A stretch of 55,723 nucleotides of DNA from Gemmataceae bacterium. GTDB lineage: Bacteria > Planctomycetota > Planctomycetia > Gemmatales > Gemmataceae. The translations under genes were made by a program, and so were the position numbers. Position 1 is the stretch's first letter, and each line of letters begins with the position of its first letter. Of this stretch, positions 26,889 to 36,697 are shown in pieces. The stretch spans positions 1 to 55,723 of the forward strand of contig JAIBBI010000020.1 of the NCBI GenBank assembly GCA_019694755.1. The letters are read 5' to 3'. Under the pieces are notes generated by a model that was given only the letters and a program-made list of their open reading frames with translations, made no database searches and had not been told where the DNA came from.

Positions 26889-28331
26889 TTACATTCCGTC
26901 GCGCAACTTGATGCTGATGAACTTGGTCTCGAGGTAGGCTTCGAGCCCTTCGTGGGCCAACTCCCGGCCCAGGCCCGATTCCTTCATCCCGCCGAACGGG
27001 CACTGCGGCACCGCGGGCACCGGGTCGTTCACGCCGATGATCCCGGCTTCGAGCCCCTCGGCCAGTTTCCACACGGCCGACATGTCGTTGGTGAACACGT
27101 AGGCCGCGAGGCCGTAGCGCGTGTCGTTGGCCCGGGCGATCACCTCGTCGAGCTTGTCGTACTGCAGGATCGGCATCACCGGGGCGAACGGTTCGTCGAC
27201 AAGGATCTTGCTCTCGGGGTTCAGGTCTGTGAGCACGGTCGGCTCGAAGAAGTAGCCGCGATCGAACCTCGTGCTGCGTTGGCCGCCGGTCAGCACGGCC
27301 GCGCCTTTGCCGCGGGCGTCGTCGATCAGCGCGGTGGCGGATGCGAGCGCGCGGTGCTCGATCATCGGCCCGACTTCCACGCCGGCTTCGAGGCCGTTGC
27401 CCTGCTTCAGCGACTGCGTGGCCGCGACGGCCGCCTCGGTGAACTTCTTGCGGAGGTCGCCGTGGACGAAGAACCGGCTCGGCGAGATGCACACCTGTCC
27501 GTTGTTGCGGAACTTGCCCGCTACGGCCGCCTTCGCCACCGCCTCGGGGTCGGCATCGGGCAACACGATGAGCGGGGCGTGACCGCCCAACTCGAGGCTG
27601 AGCCGGATCACGCGGTCTGCCGAGCGGCGCATCAGCGTCTTGCCCACGGCCGTCGAACCGGTGAAGCTGATCTTGCGCACGGCCGGGTGCTGGAACATCA
27701 CGTCCGCAAACACCTCGGGCGGCGCGACCACGCAATTGGCCACGCCGGCGGGCAGCCCCGCCTCGACCAGGCACTGAAAGACCTCGATGAGGCAGAGCGG
27801 CGTCTGATGCGCGGGCTTGGAGACGATCGTGCAGCCGGCCGCCAGCGCGGGCGCGATCTTCCGCGATTGCAGCGTGATCGGGAAGTTCCACGGGCTGATA
27901 GCGGCGACGACGCCGACGGGGTGCTTGATCACAAGGTGCCGCTTGCCCGCGACCGACGGCGGGATCACCTGGCCGTAGGCCCGCTTGCCCTCTTCCGCAA
28001 ACCACTCGAACGTATCGGCCGAGTGCAGGACTTCGCCCTTCGCCTCGGCGAGCGGCTTGCCCTGCTCACGGGTCATTGTGCGGGCGATGGCGTCGGCCCG
28101 CTGCCGCATCAGTTCCGCCGTCTTCTTCAGGACCTGCCCGCGCTCGTAGGCGGTGCGCCGCGACCAGTCCGGTAGGGCGGCGGCGGCCGCGTCGAACGCC
28201 CGGCCCACGTCGCCCGTGTCAGCCTGCGCCACCGAGGCAATCACCTCTTCAGTGGCCGGGTCGATGACGTCAAGCGTCGCGCCGCCGGCCGCAGTAACCC
28301 ACCGGCCGTTAATAAACAATCGGGTTTCCAT
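26889..28331 (-). CDS. NAD(P)-dependent aldehyde dehydrogenase (succinate-semialdehyde dehydrogenase-like)
   Basis: 480 residues, standard for the ALDH superfamily. Catalytic residues are all present: Asn149 (SPWNFP), Lys172 (SKPA), Glu247 (LELGGHAP) and the nucleophile Cys281 (NNGQVCISPSR), plus the cofactor loop FTGSTAVGK (about 223-231). It oxidises an aldehyde to the acid. The overall sequence resembles the succinate-semialdehyde/glutarate-semialdehyde group, but the substrate is not fixed by what can be seen. It is convergent with the ECF sigma gene, three bases apart, and divergent from the 43-residue membrane peptide. Confidence 0.88.
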   Translation of the reverse strand: METRLFINGRWVTAAGGATLDVIDPATEEVIASVAQADTGDVGRAFDAAAAALPDWSRRTAYERGQVLKKTAELMRQRADAIARTMTREQGKPLAEAKGEVLHSADTFEWFAEEGKRAYGQVIPPSVAGKRHLVIKHPVGVVAAISPWNFPITLQSRKIAPALAAGCTIVSKPAHQTPLCLIEVFQCLVEAGLPAGVANCVVAPPEVFADVMFQHPAVRKISFTGSTAVGKTLMRRSADRVIRLSLELGGHAPLIVLPDADPEAVAKAAVAGKFRNNGQVCISPSRFFVHGDLRKKFTEAAVAATQSLKQGNGLEAGVEVGPMIEHRALASATALIDDARGKGAAVLTGGQRSTRFDRGYFFEPTVLTDLNPESKILVDEPFAPVMPILQYDKLDEVIARANDTRYGLAAYVFTNDMSAVWKLAEGLEAGIIGVNDPVPAVPQCPFGGMKESGLGRELAHEGLEAYLETKFISIKLRDGM

Positions 28332-28407
28332 CGGTACACATTCCGGTTTGGCTTGGCGTCGGAGCTATTTGCGGGCATTATAGAAGTGCGCCCGGAGGGC
28401 TCCTGTC

Positions 28408-28539
28408 ATGGCTGATGCGAAGTCCGAGAAAGTCCCATTCCCCTGGCTGATGTGCCTCTGGCTGCTGGCCATCGGCGTCGTCATCGTCTTCGCGCTGATC
28501 AGCTACTTCTCGGGGTGGATGTATACACCGATGAATTGA
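28408..28539 (+). CDS. Small single-pass membrane protein, 43 residues
   Basis: ATG at 28408 with a strong GGAGGG ribosome site at 28394-28399, eight bases before it. The protein has a short charged N-terminus (MADAKSEKVP), then one continuous hydrophobic helix (about 12-36, WLMCLWLLAIGVVIVFALIS) and a short tail ending YTPMN. It is not part of a larger frame, and the charge pattern and ribosome site argue that it is real. No family is recognised. Confidence 0.6.
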   Translation: MADAKSEKVPFPWLMCLWLLAIGVVIVFALISYFSGWMYTPMN

Positions 28540-28553
28540 CGGCAGTCCTTTTA

Positions 28554-28709
28554 CCGCTATCCGCTTACCGCATTCCGCTATCCGCCAGAAACACAACCCG
28601 GCGGATTCGGACGGAGTGCATCGACACCATCTCCGAAACTAGCGCCACTCATCAATCGCGGTGATCGACCGGTTCTGGCGGAAAGCGGATGGCGGATTGC
28701 GGACCGCGG
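28554..28709. repeat. Inverted heptamer repeat forming a clamped hairpin between convergent genes
   Basis: The left arm (28554-28589) is a run of seven-base units starting CCGC: CCGCTAT, CCGCTTA, CCGCATT, CCGCTAT, CCGCCAG. The right arm (28674-28709) is the mirror: units starting GCGG (GCGGAAA, GCGGATG, GCGGATT, GCGGACC, GCGG). The arms are equally long and collinear. They would pair in regular CCGC/GCGG clamps separated by three-base mostly mismatched steps, closed by a perfect 8-bp CCGCCAGA/TCTGGCGG stem with an 84-base loop. The right arm ends exactly at the nrdJ stop codon. It may act as a bidirectional terminator or an mRNA 3' protector. Confidence 0.7.
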
Positions 28710-31700
28710 TCAGCTGCATCCCGACGTTGCGCCGCACGTATCACACTTGGCGCACGCGCCGGAGCGGACGAGTGTGAGCTGGCCGCACTCGGTGCAGGGG
28801 TCGCCCTCGTAGCCCTTCAGGCGGGCCTGACGGACGCGGTCTTCGGCGGCGGTCATCGCCCGGGGCGCGGCAACCGCGGCGGGTGCGACCGCGCTGTGAC
28901 CGTTCCCATTTCCGTTCGCGTGCCCGTTGCCGTTGGTCTTGCCCGGGGCCACGTGGGCCGAGCGCGGGGCGGCGAACCGCTCTTTCTTCTCGGCGACCCG
29001 CTTCGGCTCCCGGTTCTCGACCACGCGCTCCGCAACAATTTCTTCCGACTCGAAAGCCGGCTCCGGCTCCTCCACGTGCATCGCGTCGGAACGCAGCGCG
29101 TCGGGGTCGACGTGGGCCAGCTCGTGCCGGCCGAGGTAGGTCACGGCTAGCTCGCGGAAAATGTAGTCGATGAGTGACGTACTCATCTTGATGTGCGGGT
29201 TGCCCTGCACGATGCCGTTCGGCTCGAACCGCGTGAACACGAACGCGTCGACGAACTCGTCGAGCGGCACGCCGTGCTGAAGGCCGATGGACACGGAGAT
29301 GGCGAAGCAATTCATCAGGCTGCGGAAGGCCGCGCCGTCCTTGTGCATGTCGATGAAGATCTCGCCCAGCGTGCCGTCCTGGTATTCGCCGGTCCGCAGG
29401 TAGACCTTGTGGCTGCCGATCTTCGCCTTCTGCGTGTAGCCGGCCCGGCGGTCGGGCAGCCGGCGGCGGCGGGCGATGTACCGGTGGACGATCCGCTCGG
29501 CGACCTGCGTCGGCTCCAGCTTCACGGCCGGGGCTTCCTCGTCGGTCATCGCGTCGTCGTCGCCCGAGCCGGTGTTCAGCGGCTGGCTCAGCTTCGAGCC
29601 GTCGCGGTACAGAGCATTCGCCTTCAGCATCAGCTTCCAGCTCAACTCGTAGGCCCGCTTCACTTCCTCGATCGTCGCCTCGTACGGCATGTTGATCGTC
29701 TTCGAGATCGCACCCGAGATGAACGGCTGGGCCGCGGCCATCATGCGGATGTGCGACTCGGCGGACAGGTATCGCTGGCCGAACCGCCCGCACTTGTTCG
29801 CACAATCGAACACCGCGTAGTGTTCCTGCTTCAGGTGCGGCGAGCCCTCGATCGTCATCGTGCCGCAGACGTAGCGCCCGGCCTCCTCGACCTGGGCCTT
29901 CGAGAAGCCGAGCTCGGTGAGCAGGTCGAAACTGCCCGAGTCGAGCTTCGCCTGGCTGATCTTCAGCTTGTCGCGGATGAAGTCGTCGCCGATGGTCCAG
30001 CGGTTGAAGACGAAGCCGATCTCGAACGCACTGGCGAGCTGGCCTTCGATGCGGGTCAGCATCTCGTCGGTGAAGCCCTTGGCCTTCAGCGCGGCCGGTG
30101 TGACGTGCGGGCATCCCTGCAGCGTGCCCGCGCCCCGACAGTACTTCACGATGGCGTCGACCTGCTCGGCCGAGTAGCCGAGCCGCTCGAGTGCGGGCGG
30201 GATCGACGAGTTGATGATCTTGAAGTAGCCGCCCCCGGCGAGCTTCTTGAACTTCACGAGCGCGAAGTCCGGCTCGATGCCGGTGGTGTCGCAGTCCATG
30301 ACCAGGCCGATGGTGCCGGTCGGCGCGACGACTGTGACCTGGGCGTTGCGGAAGCCGTGCCGCTGGCCCAGTTCGAGCATGCGGTCCGACTCTTCGCGGG
30401 CCGCGGCGAGCATGTCGCCCGGGCAGTGGGCCGGGTCGATGCCGACCGGCGTGACCGACAGGCTCTCGTATTCAGAAGCCGGGGCGTTGTAGGCCGCCCG
30501 GCGGTGATTGCGGACCACCCGCAGCATCGCCTCGCGGTTGGCCTCGTAGCGCGGGAACGCGCCGAGTTCGCCGGCGATTTCCGCGCTGGCGGCGTAGGCC
30601 CCCGCGTGCATGATCGCCGTCAGCGCGGCGGCCTGTGCCCGGCCCTCGGCCGAGTCGTACGGAATCCCCTGCTGCATTAACAGCGCGCCGAGATTGGCGT
30701 AGCCGAGGCCCAGAGTGCGGTAGTCGTAGCTCTTCCGCGCGACCGAGACGCTCGGGAACTGCGCCATGTAGACGCTGATCTCGAGGATCATCGTCCAGAT
30801 CCGGCACGCATGCCGGTAGCCGACGATATCGAACGCGCCGGAATTCTTGTCGTAGAACTTGAGCAGATTGATCGACGCCAGATTGCACGCAGTGTCGTCG
30901 AGGAACATGTACTCGGAGCACGGGTTGCTGGCGTTGATCCGCCCGTCGGCCGGGCAGGTGTGCCATTCGTTGATCGTCGTGTCGAACTGGACGCCCGGGT
31001 CGGCACAGGCCCACGCGGAATAGGCGATCTGGTCCCACAGTTGCCGGGCGCCGAGCAACCGCTTCGGCTTCGGAGCGCGGTTCTCGCGGGCGGCCTTTTC
31101 CTTCTCCGTCCGCCAGTAGAGCGGCCAGGTCGCGTCGGCCCCCACGGCCTTCATGAACTCGTTGGGGATGCGCACCGAGTTGTTGCTGTTCTGTCCGCTG
31201 ACGGTGTAATACGCGGCCGAGTCCCAATCCGTGTTGTACTCCTCGACGTGCATCGCCGAGACGCCCTGCCGGGCGAGCTGCACGACGCGCTCGACGTAGT
31301 TCATCGGCACCAGCGCGGCTCGGGCCGCGGCGCGGGCCTGGCGCAGGTGCGGGTTCTTCGTCTTGTCGAGGCGGTCTTCCGGTTTGATGTCCGGGTGCTG
31401 GCAAGCCTTGAGCACGGCGTTGAGGTGGCGGTTAAGCTGCTTCGAGCCGGCCACGAGTGCGGCCACCTTCTGCTCTTCAACCACCTTCCAATTCACGAAC
31501 TCTTCGATATCGGGGTGATCGAGGTCGAGAACGACCATCTTGGCGGCCCGGCGGGTGGTGCCGCCGGACTTGATCGCCCCGGCAGCCCGGTCGCCGATGC
31601 GCAGGAACGACATCAGGCCGCTCGACTTGCCACCGCCCGAGAGCGGCTCGCCGACCGCGCGCAGCGCGGAGAAATTCGAGCCGGTGCCCGAACCGTACTT

Positions 31701-32354
31701 GAAGATGCGGGCCTCGCGGACCCAAAGGTCCATGATGCCGCCGTCGTTGACGAGATCGTCGGAGACGGACTGGATGAAGCAGGCGTGGGGGGCCGGCCGC
31801 TCGTAGGCCGAGGTCGAGCGCACAACCTGATTGGTCGCTGGGTCGACGCGGAAGTGGCCCTGCGGCGGGCCCGCGATCCCATAGGCCCAGTGCAGGCCGG
31901 TGTTGAACCATTGCGGCGAGTTCGGCGCGGCCATCTGGGCCGCGAGCATCGCGCAGTTCTCGTCGAAGAAGGCGGACGCGTCGGCCTCGCTCGAAAAGTA
32001 GCCACCCTTCCAGCCCCAGTACGTCCAGCAGCCCGCGAGCCGGCGGAACACCTGCCGGGCGTCGCTCTCGCTGGTGAAGCCGGGGTTGTCAGCCGCAGGG
32101 CGCGTGCGCTGCAGCCAACCGGGCACGCCCTCTTCGTGGACGCGCTCGGCCTTGATCGGCACGCCCGCCTTCCGGAAATACTTCTGCGCGAGAATGTCGA
32201 CGGCGACTTGCGACCAGGCCTCGGGCACCTGGATGTCCTTCATCTCGAAGACGACTGATCCATCGGGATTGACAATCCGCGACGTCCGGCCCGTGAAGGT
32301 GATCGGCGCGAAAGGATCCTGACCGGCGACGGTAAAGCGACGGGTGACTTGCAT
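28710..32354 (-). CDS. nrdJ: Vitamin B12-dependent (class II) ribonucleoside-diphosphate reductase
   Basis: 1214 residues. It makes deoxyribonucleotides using adenosylcobalamin and so works with or without oxygen. Visible motifs include the substrate-site [15 protein letters not shown], the loop [22 protein letters not shown], the active-site [11 protein letters not shown] with the thiyl-radical Cys479, and [14 protein letters not shown]. The C-terminal tail has a low-complexity Asn/Gly/His linker ([17 protein letters not shown]). It ends in a cysteine finger with two CxxC pairs (CTEC...CAKCDTCG) of the kind that recycles the active-site disulfide. The stop is at 28710-28712, at the base of the heptamer hairpin. 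No other nrd genes are in the window. Confidence 0.95.
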   Translation of the reverse strand: MQVTRRFTVAGQDPFAPITFTGRTSRIVNPDGSVVFEMKDIQVPEAWSQVAVDILAQKYFRKAGVPIKAERVHEEGVPGWLQRTRPAADNPGFTSESDARQVFRRLAGCWTYWGWKGGYFSSEADASAFFDENCAMLAAQMAAPNSPQWFNTGLHWAYGIAGPPQGHFRVDPATNQVVRSTSAYERPAPHACFIQSVSDDLVNDGGIMDLWVREARIFKYGSGTGSNFSALRAVGEPLSGGGKSSGLMSFLRIGDRAAGAIKSGGTTRRAAKMVVLDLDHPDIEEFVNWKVVEEQKVAALVAGSKQLNRHLNAVLKACQHPDIKPEDRLDKTKNPHLRQARAAARAALVPMNYVERVVQLARQGVSAMHVEEYNTDWDSAAYYTVSGQNSNNSVRIPNEFMKAVGADATWPLYWRTEKEKAARENRAPKPKRLLGARQLWDQIAYSAWACADPGVQFDTTINEWHTCPADGRINASNPCSEYMFLDDTACNLASINLLKFYDKNSGAFDIVGYRHACRIWTMILEISVYMAQFPSVSVARKSYDYRTLGLGYANLGALLMQQGIPYDSAEGRAQAAALTAIMHAGAYAASAEIAGELGAFPRYEANREAMLRVVRNHRRAAYNAPASEYESLSVTPVGIDPAHCPGDMLAAAREESDRMLELGQRHGFRNAQVTVVAPTGTIGLVMDCDTTGIEPDFALVKFKKLAGGGYFKIINSSIPPALERLGYSAEQVDAIVKYCRGAGTLQGCPHVTPAALKAKGFTDEMLTRIEGQLASAFEIGFVFNRWTIGDDFIRDKLKISQAKLDSGSFDLLTELGFSKAQVEEAGRYVCGTMTIEGSPHLKQEHYAVFDCANKCGRFGQRYLSAESHIRMMAAAQPFISGAISKTINMPYEATIEEVKRAYELSWKLMLKANALYRDGSKLSQPLNTGSGDDDAMTDEEAPAVKLEPTQVAERIVHRYIARRRRLPDRRAGYTQKAKIGSHKVYLRTGEYQDGTLGEIFIDMHKDGAAFRSLMNCFAISVSIGLQHGVPLDEFVDAFVFTRFEPNGIVQGNPHIKMSTSLIDYIFRELAVTYLGRHELAHVDPDALRSDAMHVEEPEPAFESEEIVAERVVENREPKRVAEKKERFAAPRSAHVAPGKTNGNGHANGNGNGHSAVAPAAVAAPRAMTAAEDRVRQARLKGYEGDPCTECGQLTLVRSGACAKCDTCGATSGCS

Positions 32355-32937
32355 GGGAGGCTACGCTTCCTTGTTTCAGTGTCCCCGGCTCGGCCGGGGC
32401 TGTCAATCCGCCCGCGAGTGGTGATCGACTCGCCTAAGTTACCCACCGCCATTCGGGAAGGCACGCGGACCCTGTCGAAAGCCAGGCTGACCAGCCGGCA
32501 CAACCGATACAGTCCCACCAGTCTGCTTATCCGAAACGGCTTTTGGGCCTAAACGCGCCCGGTTTCAGTGAACTCGCGTTCAGAGAACTACAGTATTGTA
32601 CACCACTTTTTGGCCCCGGCTATGTCGGTGGCTTGCCAGGCCGGTTTCCCTTTGCCCGCGCTCTGACTTCACCGTTCCGGTCATGACGTGCCCACGTTCG
32701 ATCGTTGCAATCTCTACAATCGTTAAAGTTTATACTTCACAACCTCTTCATCCATCAACGTATGGAACTATCTGACTATCGTCGTGTGTCGAACCCCTGA
32801 GCCCCGGCACCCGGCCGTCGCTCCTCCCGTGCGGCGCCGGGTTGCCGGCCCCCTCCTCACGTCCTCGATACGCCCCACCTGTCTGCCTTTAATCCCGGTC
32901 GATCTCATCGGCCTGCTTCCATTTCCGAGGGGACATC
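32355..32937. other. 583-base divergent intergenic region between nrdJ and the metalloprotease gene
   Basis: Toward nrdJ (minus strand) there is a compact hairpin at 32383-32399 (CCCCGGC-TCG-GCCGGGG on the plus strand) within the leader, and TGTACAAT near 32600 as a possible -10. Toward the metalloprotease gene, the stretch around 32700-32790 is clearly AT-richer, with TTGCAA (32705-32710), TACAAT (32715-32720) and TATACT (32731-32736) as loose promoter-like hexamers, none ideally spaced. I looked for a cobalamin riboswitch before nrdJ and did not find a convincing B12 box. No gene was recognised. Confidence 0.4.
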
Positions 32938-34035
32938 ATGCTTCGAGTATCGTTCTCACCACTCGCCGCGATGCTGATACTCATCGCGGCCTCGCCGGCC
33001 GCACCGGCTCAGCTCATCTTCAACATCTCGAATCAGGGCGGCGCGTCGCCCCAGATGATGACGGCATTCCAGCAGGCCGGCGCGCTGTGGTCGGCCCGCA
33101 TCAGTGACCCGATCACGATCAACGTTCGCGTCAACGCCTTTGCGCAGCCGCCTGGTACCATCGCGACGACCAACAGCTTTTTCGACAGCTACTCCTACTC
33201 CAGCGTCCGGTCCGCGCTGGTCGCGCGGCGCACGAGTACCGATGATTTTTCAAGCGCGGGGTTCCTCCAGTCGGGCCCGACCTTTTCCATGCTCATCAAT
33301 CGGACGGCCAACAATCCGGCGGGGACGGTCAGCGCTTCGCCCTACTTCGACACGGGTCTGGGCGGGCCGGGACAGGCCGGGCCCGAGAACAACAGCACCG
33401 TCCGCATGACATCCTCCAACGCCAAGGCCCTCGGCCTGACCGGGGCCAACGACCCCGGACTGAACGGCACCATCAATTTCAGCACGATCCAGTCGTACGA
33501 CTTCGACCGCAGCAACGGCATCAACCCCGGTCAGGTGGACTTCATTGGGGTAGCTGCCCACGAGATCGGCCACCTCCTCGGCTTCATGAGTGGAGTCGAT
33601 CCGCTTGACGGCAATGGCGCTTCCCCGGGCCTCAATGACAACCAGCTTCCCTTCGTTACGCCGCTCGACCTCTTCCGCTTTTCCAACCGGAGCATCGGCG
33701 CGGGAGGCGGCGTCGGCGTGCCCGACTGGACCGCTGACGACACTCTCAAATACTTCTCCGTCGACGGCGGGACCACGCCGCTCGCTCCGTTCGCCAACGG
33801 CACCAACTTCGGTGACGGCATCCAGGCCAGCCATTGGAAAAACGCGATGGGGCTAGGCCTGATGGACCCGACGGCCTCGCTCGGCGAGCTTCTCGCCTTT
33901 TCGAACATGGACCTGCGGGCCTTCGACGTGATCGGCTACTCTGTCACGCCCGTGCCGGAGCCGACCAGCGCGGTCACGCTCTGCCTGGTCGGCCTGGCGA
34001 TGTTCGGCCGATTCCGCTCCCCCCGCCCGAACTGA
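32938..34035 (+). CDS. PEP-CTERM-anchored zinc metalloprotease (NF038122-like)
   Basis: 365 residues with a GAGGGGA ribosome site. A signal peptide (about 1-24, ending APAQ) is followed by a metalloprotease domain with HEIGHLLGFMSGVD: His208, Glu209, His212, then Gly215, Gly219 and Asp221, an extended HExxHxxGxxxGxD zinc motif. The C-terminus (about 339-365) is a PEP-CTERM sorting signal: VPEP, a hydrophobic helix and an Arg-rich end (RFRSPRPN). The protein is therefore expected to be exported and processed by an exosortase. Substrates are unknown. The gene stands alone. Confidence 0.82.
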   Translation: MLRVSFSPLAAMLILIAASPAAPAQLIFNISNQGGASPQMMTAFQQAGALWSARISDPITINVRVNAFAQPPGTIATTNSFFDSYSYSSVRSALVARRTSTDDFSSAGFLQSGPTFSMLINRTANNPAGTVSASPYFDTGLGGPGQAGPENNSTVRMTSSNAKALGLTGANDPGLNGTINFSTIQSYDFDRSNGINPGQVDFIGVAAHEIGHLLGFMSGVDPLDGNGASPGLNDNQLPFVTPLDLFRFSNRSIGAGGGVGVPDWTADDTLKYFSVDGGTTPLAPFANGTNFGDGIQASHWKNAMGLGLMDPTASLGELLAFSNMDLRAFDVIGYSVTPVPEPTSAVTLCLVGLAMFGRFRSPRPN

Positions 34036-34193
34036 TCGCCGGGCCGCGTGCTTCCCTGCCGGTCGGTGGGGAGGCACACCGGGCCGACGGATCGCTCCCG
34101 ATTTTGAACAAAATTACACCGCCCGGGCGCTCACTCCCCGTCTTTCCGCCGCTTCTTCATACAAACCACACACTGTTCAGATAAAACATCTCC

Positions 34194-35057
34194 GTGGCGA
34201 TCTCCCGTATCCCGGGTTCCGCTGTGTCCACTTTGTCGTTCACTGCCATCCTGTCCGACCGGGCCGTCAACGGCCGGCCGATGCACACCGATCTCGGCGT
34301 GCGCCGACACAAGTTCGAAGTCTCCGACCTCTCGTTCTGGTACGGCGACAAACAGGCCCTCTTCGACATCAACCTCGACATCCCCGAGCGCTCCGTCGTC
34401 GCCCTCATCGGCCCCTCCGGTTGTGGCAAGTCGACGTTCCTCCGCACCCTCAACCGGATGAACGACATGATCGACGGCACCCGGCACACCGGCCGGATCG
34501 CCCTCGACGGTGAAGACGTCTTCGGCCGGGGAATCAACCTCGTCGGACTCCGTCGGCGGGTCGGCATGGTCTTTCAGAAGTCGAACCCGTTCCCCAAGTC
34601 GGTCTTCGAGAACGTGGTGTACGGCCCGCGCGTCGCCGGCGAGAACAACGCCGCCCGCCTCGACGAGATCTGCGAGCGATGCCTCCGCCAGGCTGCCCTG
34701 TGGGACGAGGTCAAGGACCGCCTCGACGACTCCGCGCTCGAACTGTCGGGTGGTCAACAGCAACGGCTCTGCATCGCCCGCGCTCTGGCTACGGACCCCG
34801 AAGTCCTGCTGATGGACGAACCGGCCTCCGCACTCGACCCGAAATCGACCCAGCGCATCGAGGACCTGATCTTCGAACTCAAGAGCGCTTACACGATCGT
34901 CATCGTCACCCACAACATGCAACAAGCCGCCCGCGTCTCGGACCTGACAGCCTTCTTCTTCCAGGGCGAGCTAGTGGAAGCCGGCCCGACCGACGAGCTT
35001 TACACCCGGCCGAAGGTGAAGCAAACCGAGGACTACATCACCGGCCGGTTCGGTTGA
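34194..35057 (+). CDS. pstB: Phosphate ABC transporter ATP-binding protein PstB
   Basis: 287 residues from a GTG at 34194; an internal ATG at 34281 would give 258 residues, nearer the family norm, so the start is uncertain. The ABC ATPase motifs are Walker A GPSGCGKS (73-80 on the long form), signature LSGGQQQR, and Walker [13 protein letters not shown]. The PstB-specific [12 protein letters not shown] and [15 protein letters not shown] are present. It powers high-affinity phosphate import. PhoU and a PhoB-like regulator follow with gaps of 11 and 6 bases, forming an operon. The binding protein and permeases (pstSCA) are not next to it. Confidence 0.92.
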   Translation: MAISRIPGSAVSTLSFTAILSDRAVNGRPMHTDLGVRRHKFEVSDLSFWYGDKQALFDINLDIPERSVVALIGPSGCGKSTFLRTLNRMNDMIDGTRHTGRIALDGEDVFGRGINLVGLRRRVGMVFQKSNPFPKSVFENVVYGPRVAGENNAARLDEICERCLRQAALWDEVKDRLDDSALELSGGQQQRLCIARALATDPEVLLMDEPASALDPKSTQRIEDLIFELKSAYTIVIVTHNMQQAARVSDLTAFFFQGELVEAGPTDELYTRPKVKQTEDYITGRFG

Positions 35058-35068
35058 GGCCATCGCGA

Positions 35069-35734
35069 ATGTCCAAACACCTGCAGCGAGATCTCGATCA
35101 ACTTCAGCGCGACATTCTCGACATGGGCACGGCCGTAGAAGAGGCGGTCAGTCGGGCCGTCCGTGCCGTACTCGATCACGACGTCGCGCTTGCCCAGCAT
35201 GTCATCGACGGCGACACTCCGATCGACCTGCAGGAAAACCAGGTCGAGGAAGAGTGCCTGAAGATCCTCGCGCTGCACCAGCCTGTCGCGACGGACCTCC
35301 GCCGCATCACGGCCGTACTGCTGATCAATACTGATTTAGAACGAATGGCGGACCTCGCGGTGGAGGTCGCCGAGCGGGCCGTGCATCTGGCAAAGCCGCC
35401 GCACCTGCCGATCCCGACCAACCTCCGGGCCATGTCGGACATGGCGACGGCGATGGTCCGCCAGAGCCTCGACGCTTTCGTTCACCTCGACGCCAAGCTG
35501 GCCCGGCGCGTCGTCCGCCTCGACGATGAAGTCGACCGGCACAACGAGGAGATCATCGAAGAGCTGATCGGTCTTATGAAGCAGAAAACGGATTACATCT
35601 CGCCCGGCTTGTCAATGTTTTCCGTCGTCCGCCACCTCGAGCGCATCGCCGACCACGCGACGAACATTGCCGAAGACGTGGTTTATCTCGTCGAAGGCGA
35701 GATCGTTCGCCACCGCCCCGAGTCCCGTGGGTAA
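35069..35734 (+). CDS. phoU: Phosphate signalling protein PhoU
   Basis: 221 residues from the ATG at 35069. It has two homologous three-helix PhoU bundles, at about 10-105 and 115-215. The metal-binding acidic motifs occur at matching places: NTDLERMADLAVEVAERA in the first and VVRHLERIADHATNIAEDV in the second. PhoU restrains phosphate uptake and signalling by contacting PstB and the PhoR-type kinase. The gene follows pstB by 11 bases. Confidence 0.93.
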   Translation: MSKHLQRDLDQLQRDILDMGTAVEEAVSRAVRAVLDHDVALAQHVIDGDTPIDLQENQVEEECLKILALHQPVATDLRRITAVLLINTDLERMADLAVEVAERAVHLAKPPHLPIPTNLRAMSDMATAMVRQSLDAFVHLDAKLARRVVRLDDEVDRHNEEIIEELIGLMKQKTDYISPGLSMFSVVRHLERIADHATNIAEDVVYLVEGEIVRHRPESRG

Positions 35735-35740
35735 TCGCCC

Positions 35741-36427
35741 ATGAGCAAACCCCGCATTCTGATCGTCGAAGACGAACGCGGACTGACGCAGGCGCTCGAA
35801 TACAACTTTTCCCGCGAAGGCTACGAGGTCCACATCGCCGCGGACGGGGCCGAAGGACTGCGCAAAGCACAGACGTTGTTACCGGACGTGATCATACTCG
35901 ACATCATGCTGCCCGGCATGAGTGGGCTCGATATCTGCAAAGAGTTGCGCTCCGGCGAGAAGACCCGCGACCTGCCGATCCTGATGCTCACTGCCCGCAC
36001 CGAGGAGACCGATCAGATCGTCGGCTTCTCGCTTGGGGCCGACGACTACGTGACCAAGCCTTTCAGCACCAAGGTACTGGTGCAGCGGGTCAAGGCGCTG
36101 CAACGGCGGCGGGAAACGGGCCCCGAGGCCGGCGACATCATCGAGCACCTGGGAGTCCGCATCGACCGGGTGCGCCACGCCGTCAGCCACGAGGGAAAAT
36201 CCGTCGAACTCACGCCGACGGAGTTCCGCCTGCTCGAATGCCTGCTCCGCCAGCCGGGCCGCGCGTTCAACCGCCATCAACTCATGGACGCGGCCATCGG
36301 CGACGGCTCGATCGTGCTCGAGCGCACCATCGACGTTCACATCAAGACACTGCGCAAAAAGCTCGGCGACTCCGACCTCATCGAAACCGTCCGCGGCGTC
36401 GGCTACAAGTTCCGCGAACGCGTGTGA
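35741..36427 (+). CDS. phoB: PhoB-like response regulator (OmpR family)
   Basis: 228 residues. The receiver domain has the acidic pair E10-D11, phosphoacceptor Asp54 (ILDIMLPGMSG), Thr84 and Lys106. The C-terminal winged-helix DNA-binding domain (about 130-226) shows ELTPTEFRLLECLLRQPGRAF and the recognition-helix region TIDVHIKTLRKKLG, ending RGVGYKF. Position after pstB-phoU makes it the likely regulator of the phosphate regulon. No histidine kinase gene follows, so its PhoR partner must lie elsewhere. Confidence 0.88.
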   Translation: MSKPRILIVEDERGLTQALEYNFSREGYEVHIAADGAEGLRKAQTLLPDVIILDIMLPGMSGLDICKELRSGEKTRDLPILMLTARTEETDQIVGFSLGADDYVTKPFSTKVLVQRVKALQRRRETGPEAGDIIEHLGVRIDRVRHAVSHEGKSVELTPTEFRLLECLLRQPGRAFNRHQLMDAAIGDGSIVLERTIDVHIKTLRKKLGDSDLIETVRGVGYKFRERV

Positions 36428-36697
36428 CGGGAAAGTTCCCGGTATCCTGTAACGGCTATTTTGCTGCAAACCAAAGTGTCGGGCGAGGCTTTCCGCCAAT
36501 GCCTGACGTGGTATGCAAACCCCGCTCCGACGATCCGCATGGCCAGGAACGGCGGGACGACTCTTTCGTACACGATTCTCCGTCCTGATTTTAGCCCGGC
36601 CCGAAAAGCACGTCAATTCGGCCCGCCGGCAGTTGGCGTTGCACGAGTCTTCCCTGCCGGAGTACGCTACCCGGCCCGGCGGACATGAGCGCCGGAC
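36428..36697. other. 270-base gap between phoB and the channel gene
   Basis: A short hairpin starts right after the phoB stop (CGGGA-AAGT-TCCCG, 36428-36441), followed by TATTTTG at about 36458-36464; it could be a weak terminator. Otherwise no gene, repeat or clear promoter was recognised. Confidence 0.35.

Noticed and set aside
32355-32600. Cobalamin riboswitch in the nrdJ leader
   Set aside because: nrdJ needs B12, so I looked for the conserved B12-box and core on the minus strand but saw only a simple GC hairpin.
34679-35068. N-terminal extension of phoU inside pstB
   Set aside because: The sequence before MSKHLQRDLD is an out-of-frame reading of pstB; PhoU length and start fit the ATG at 35069.
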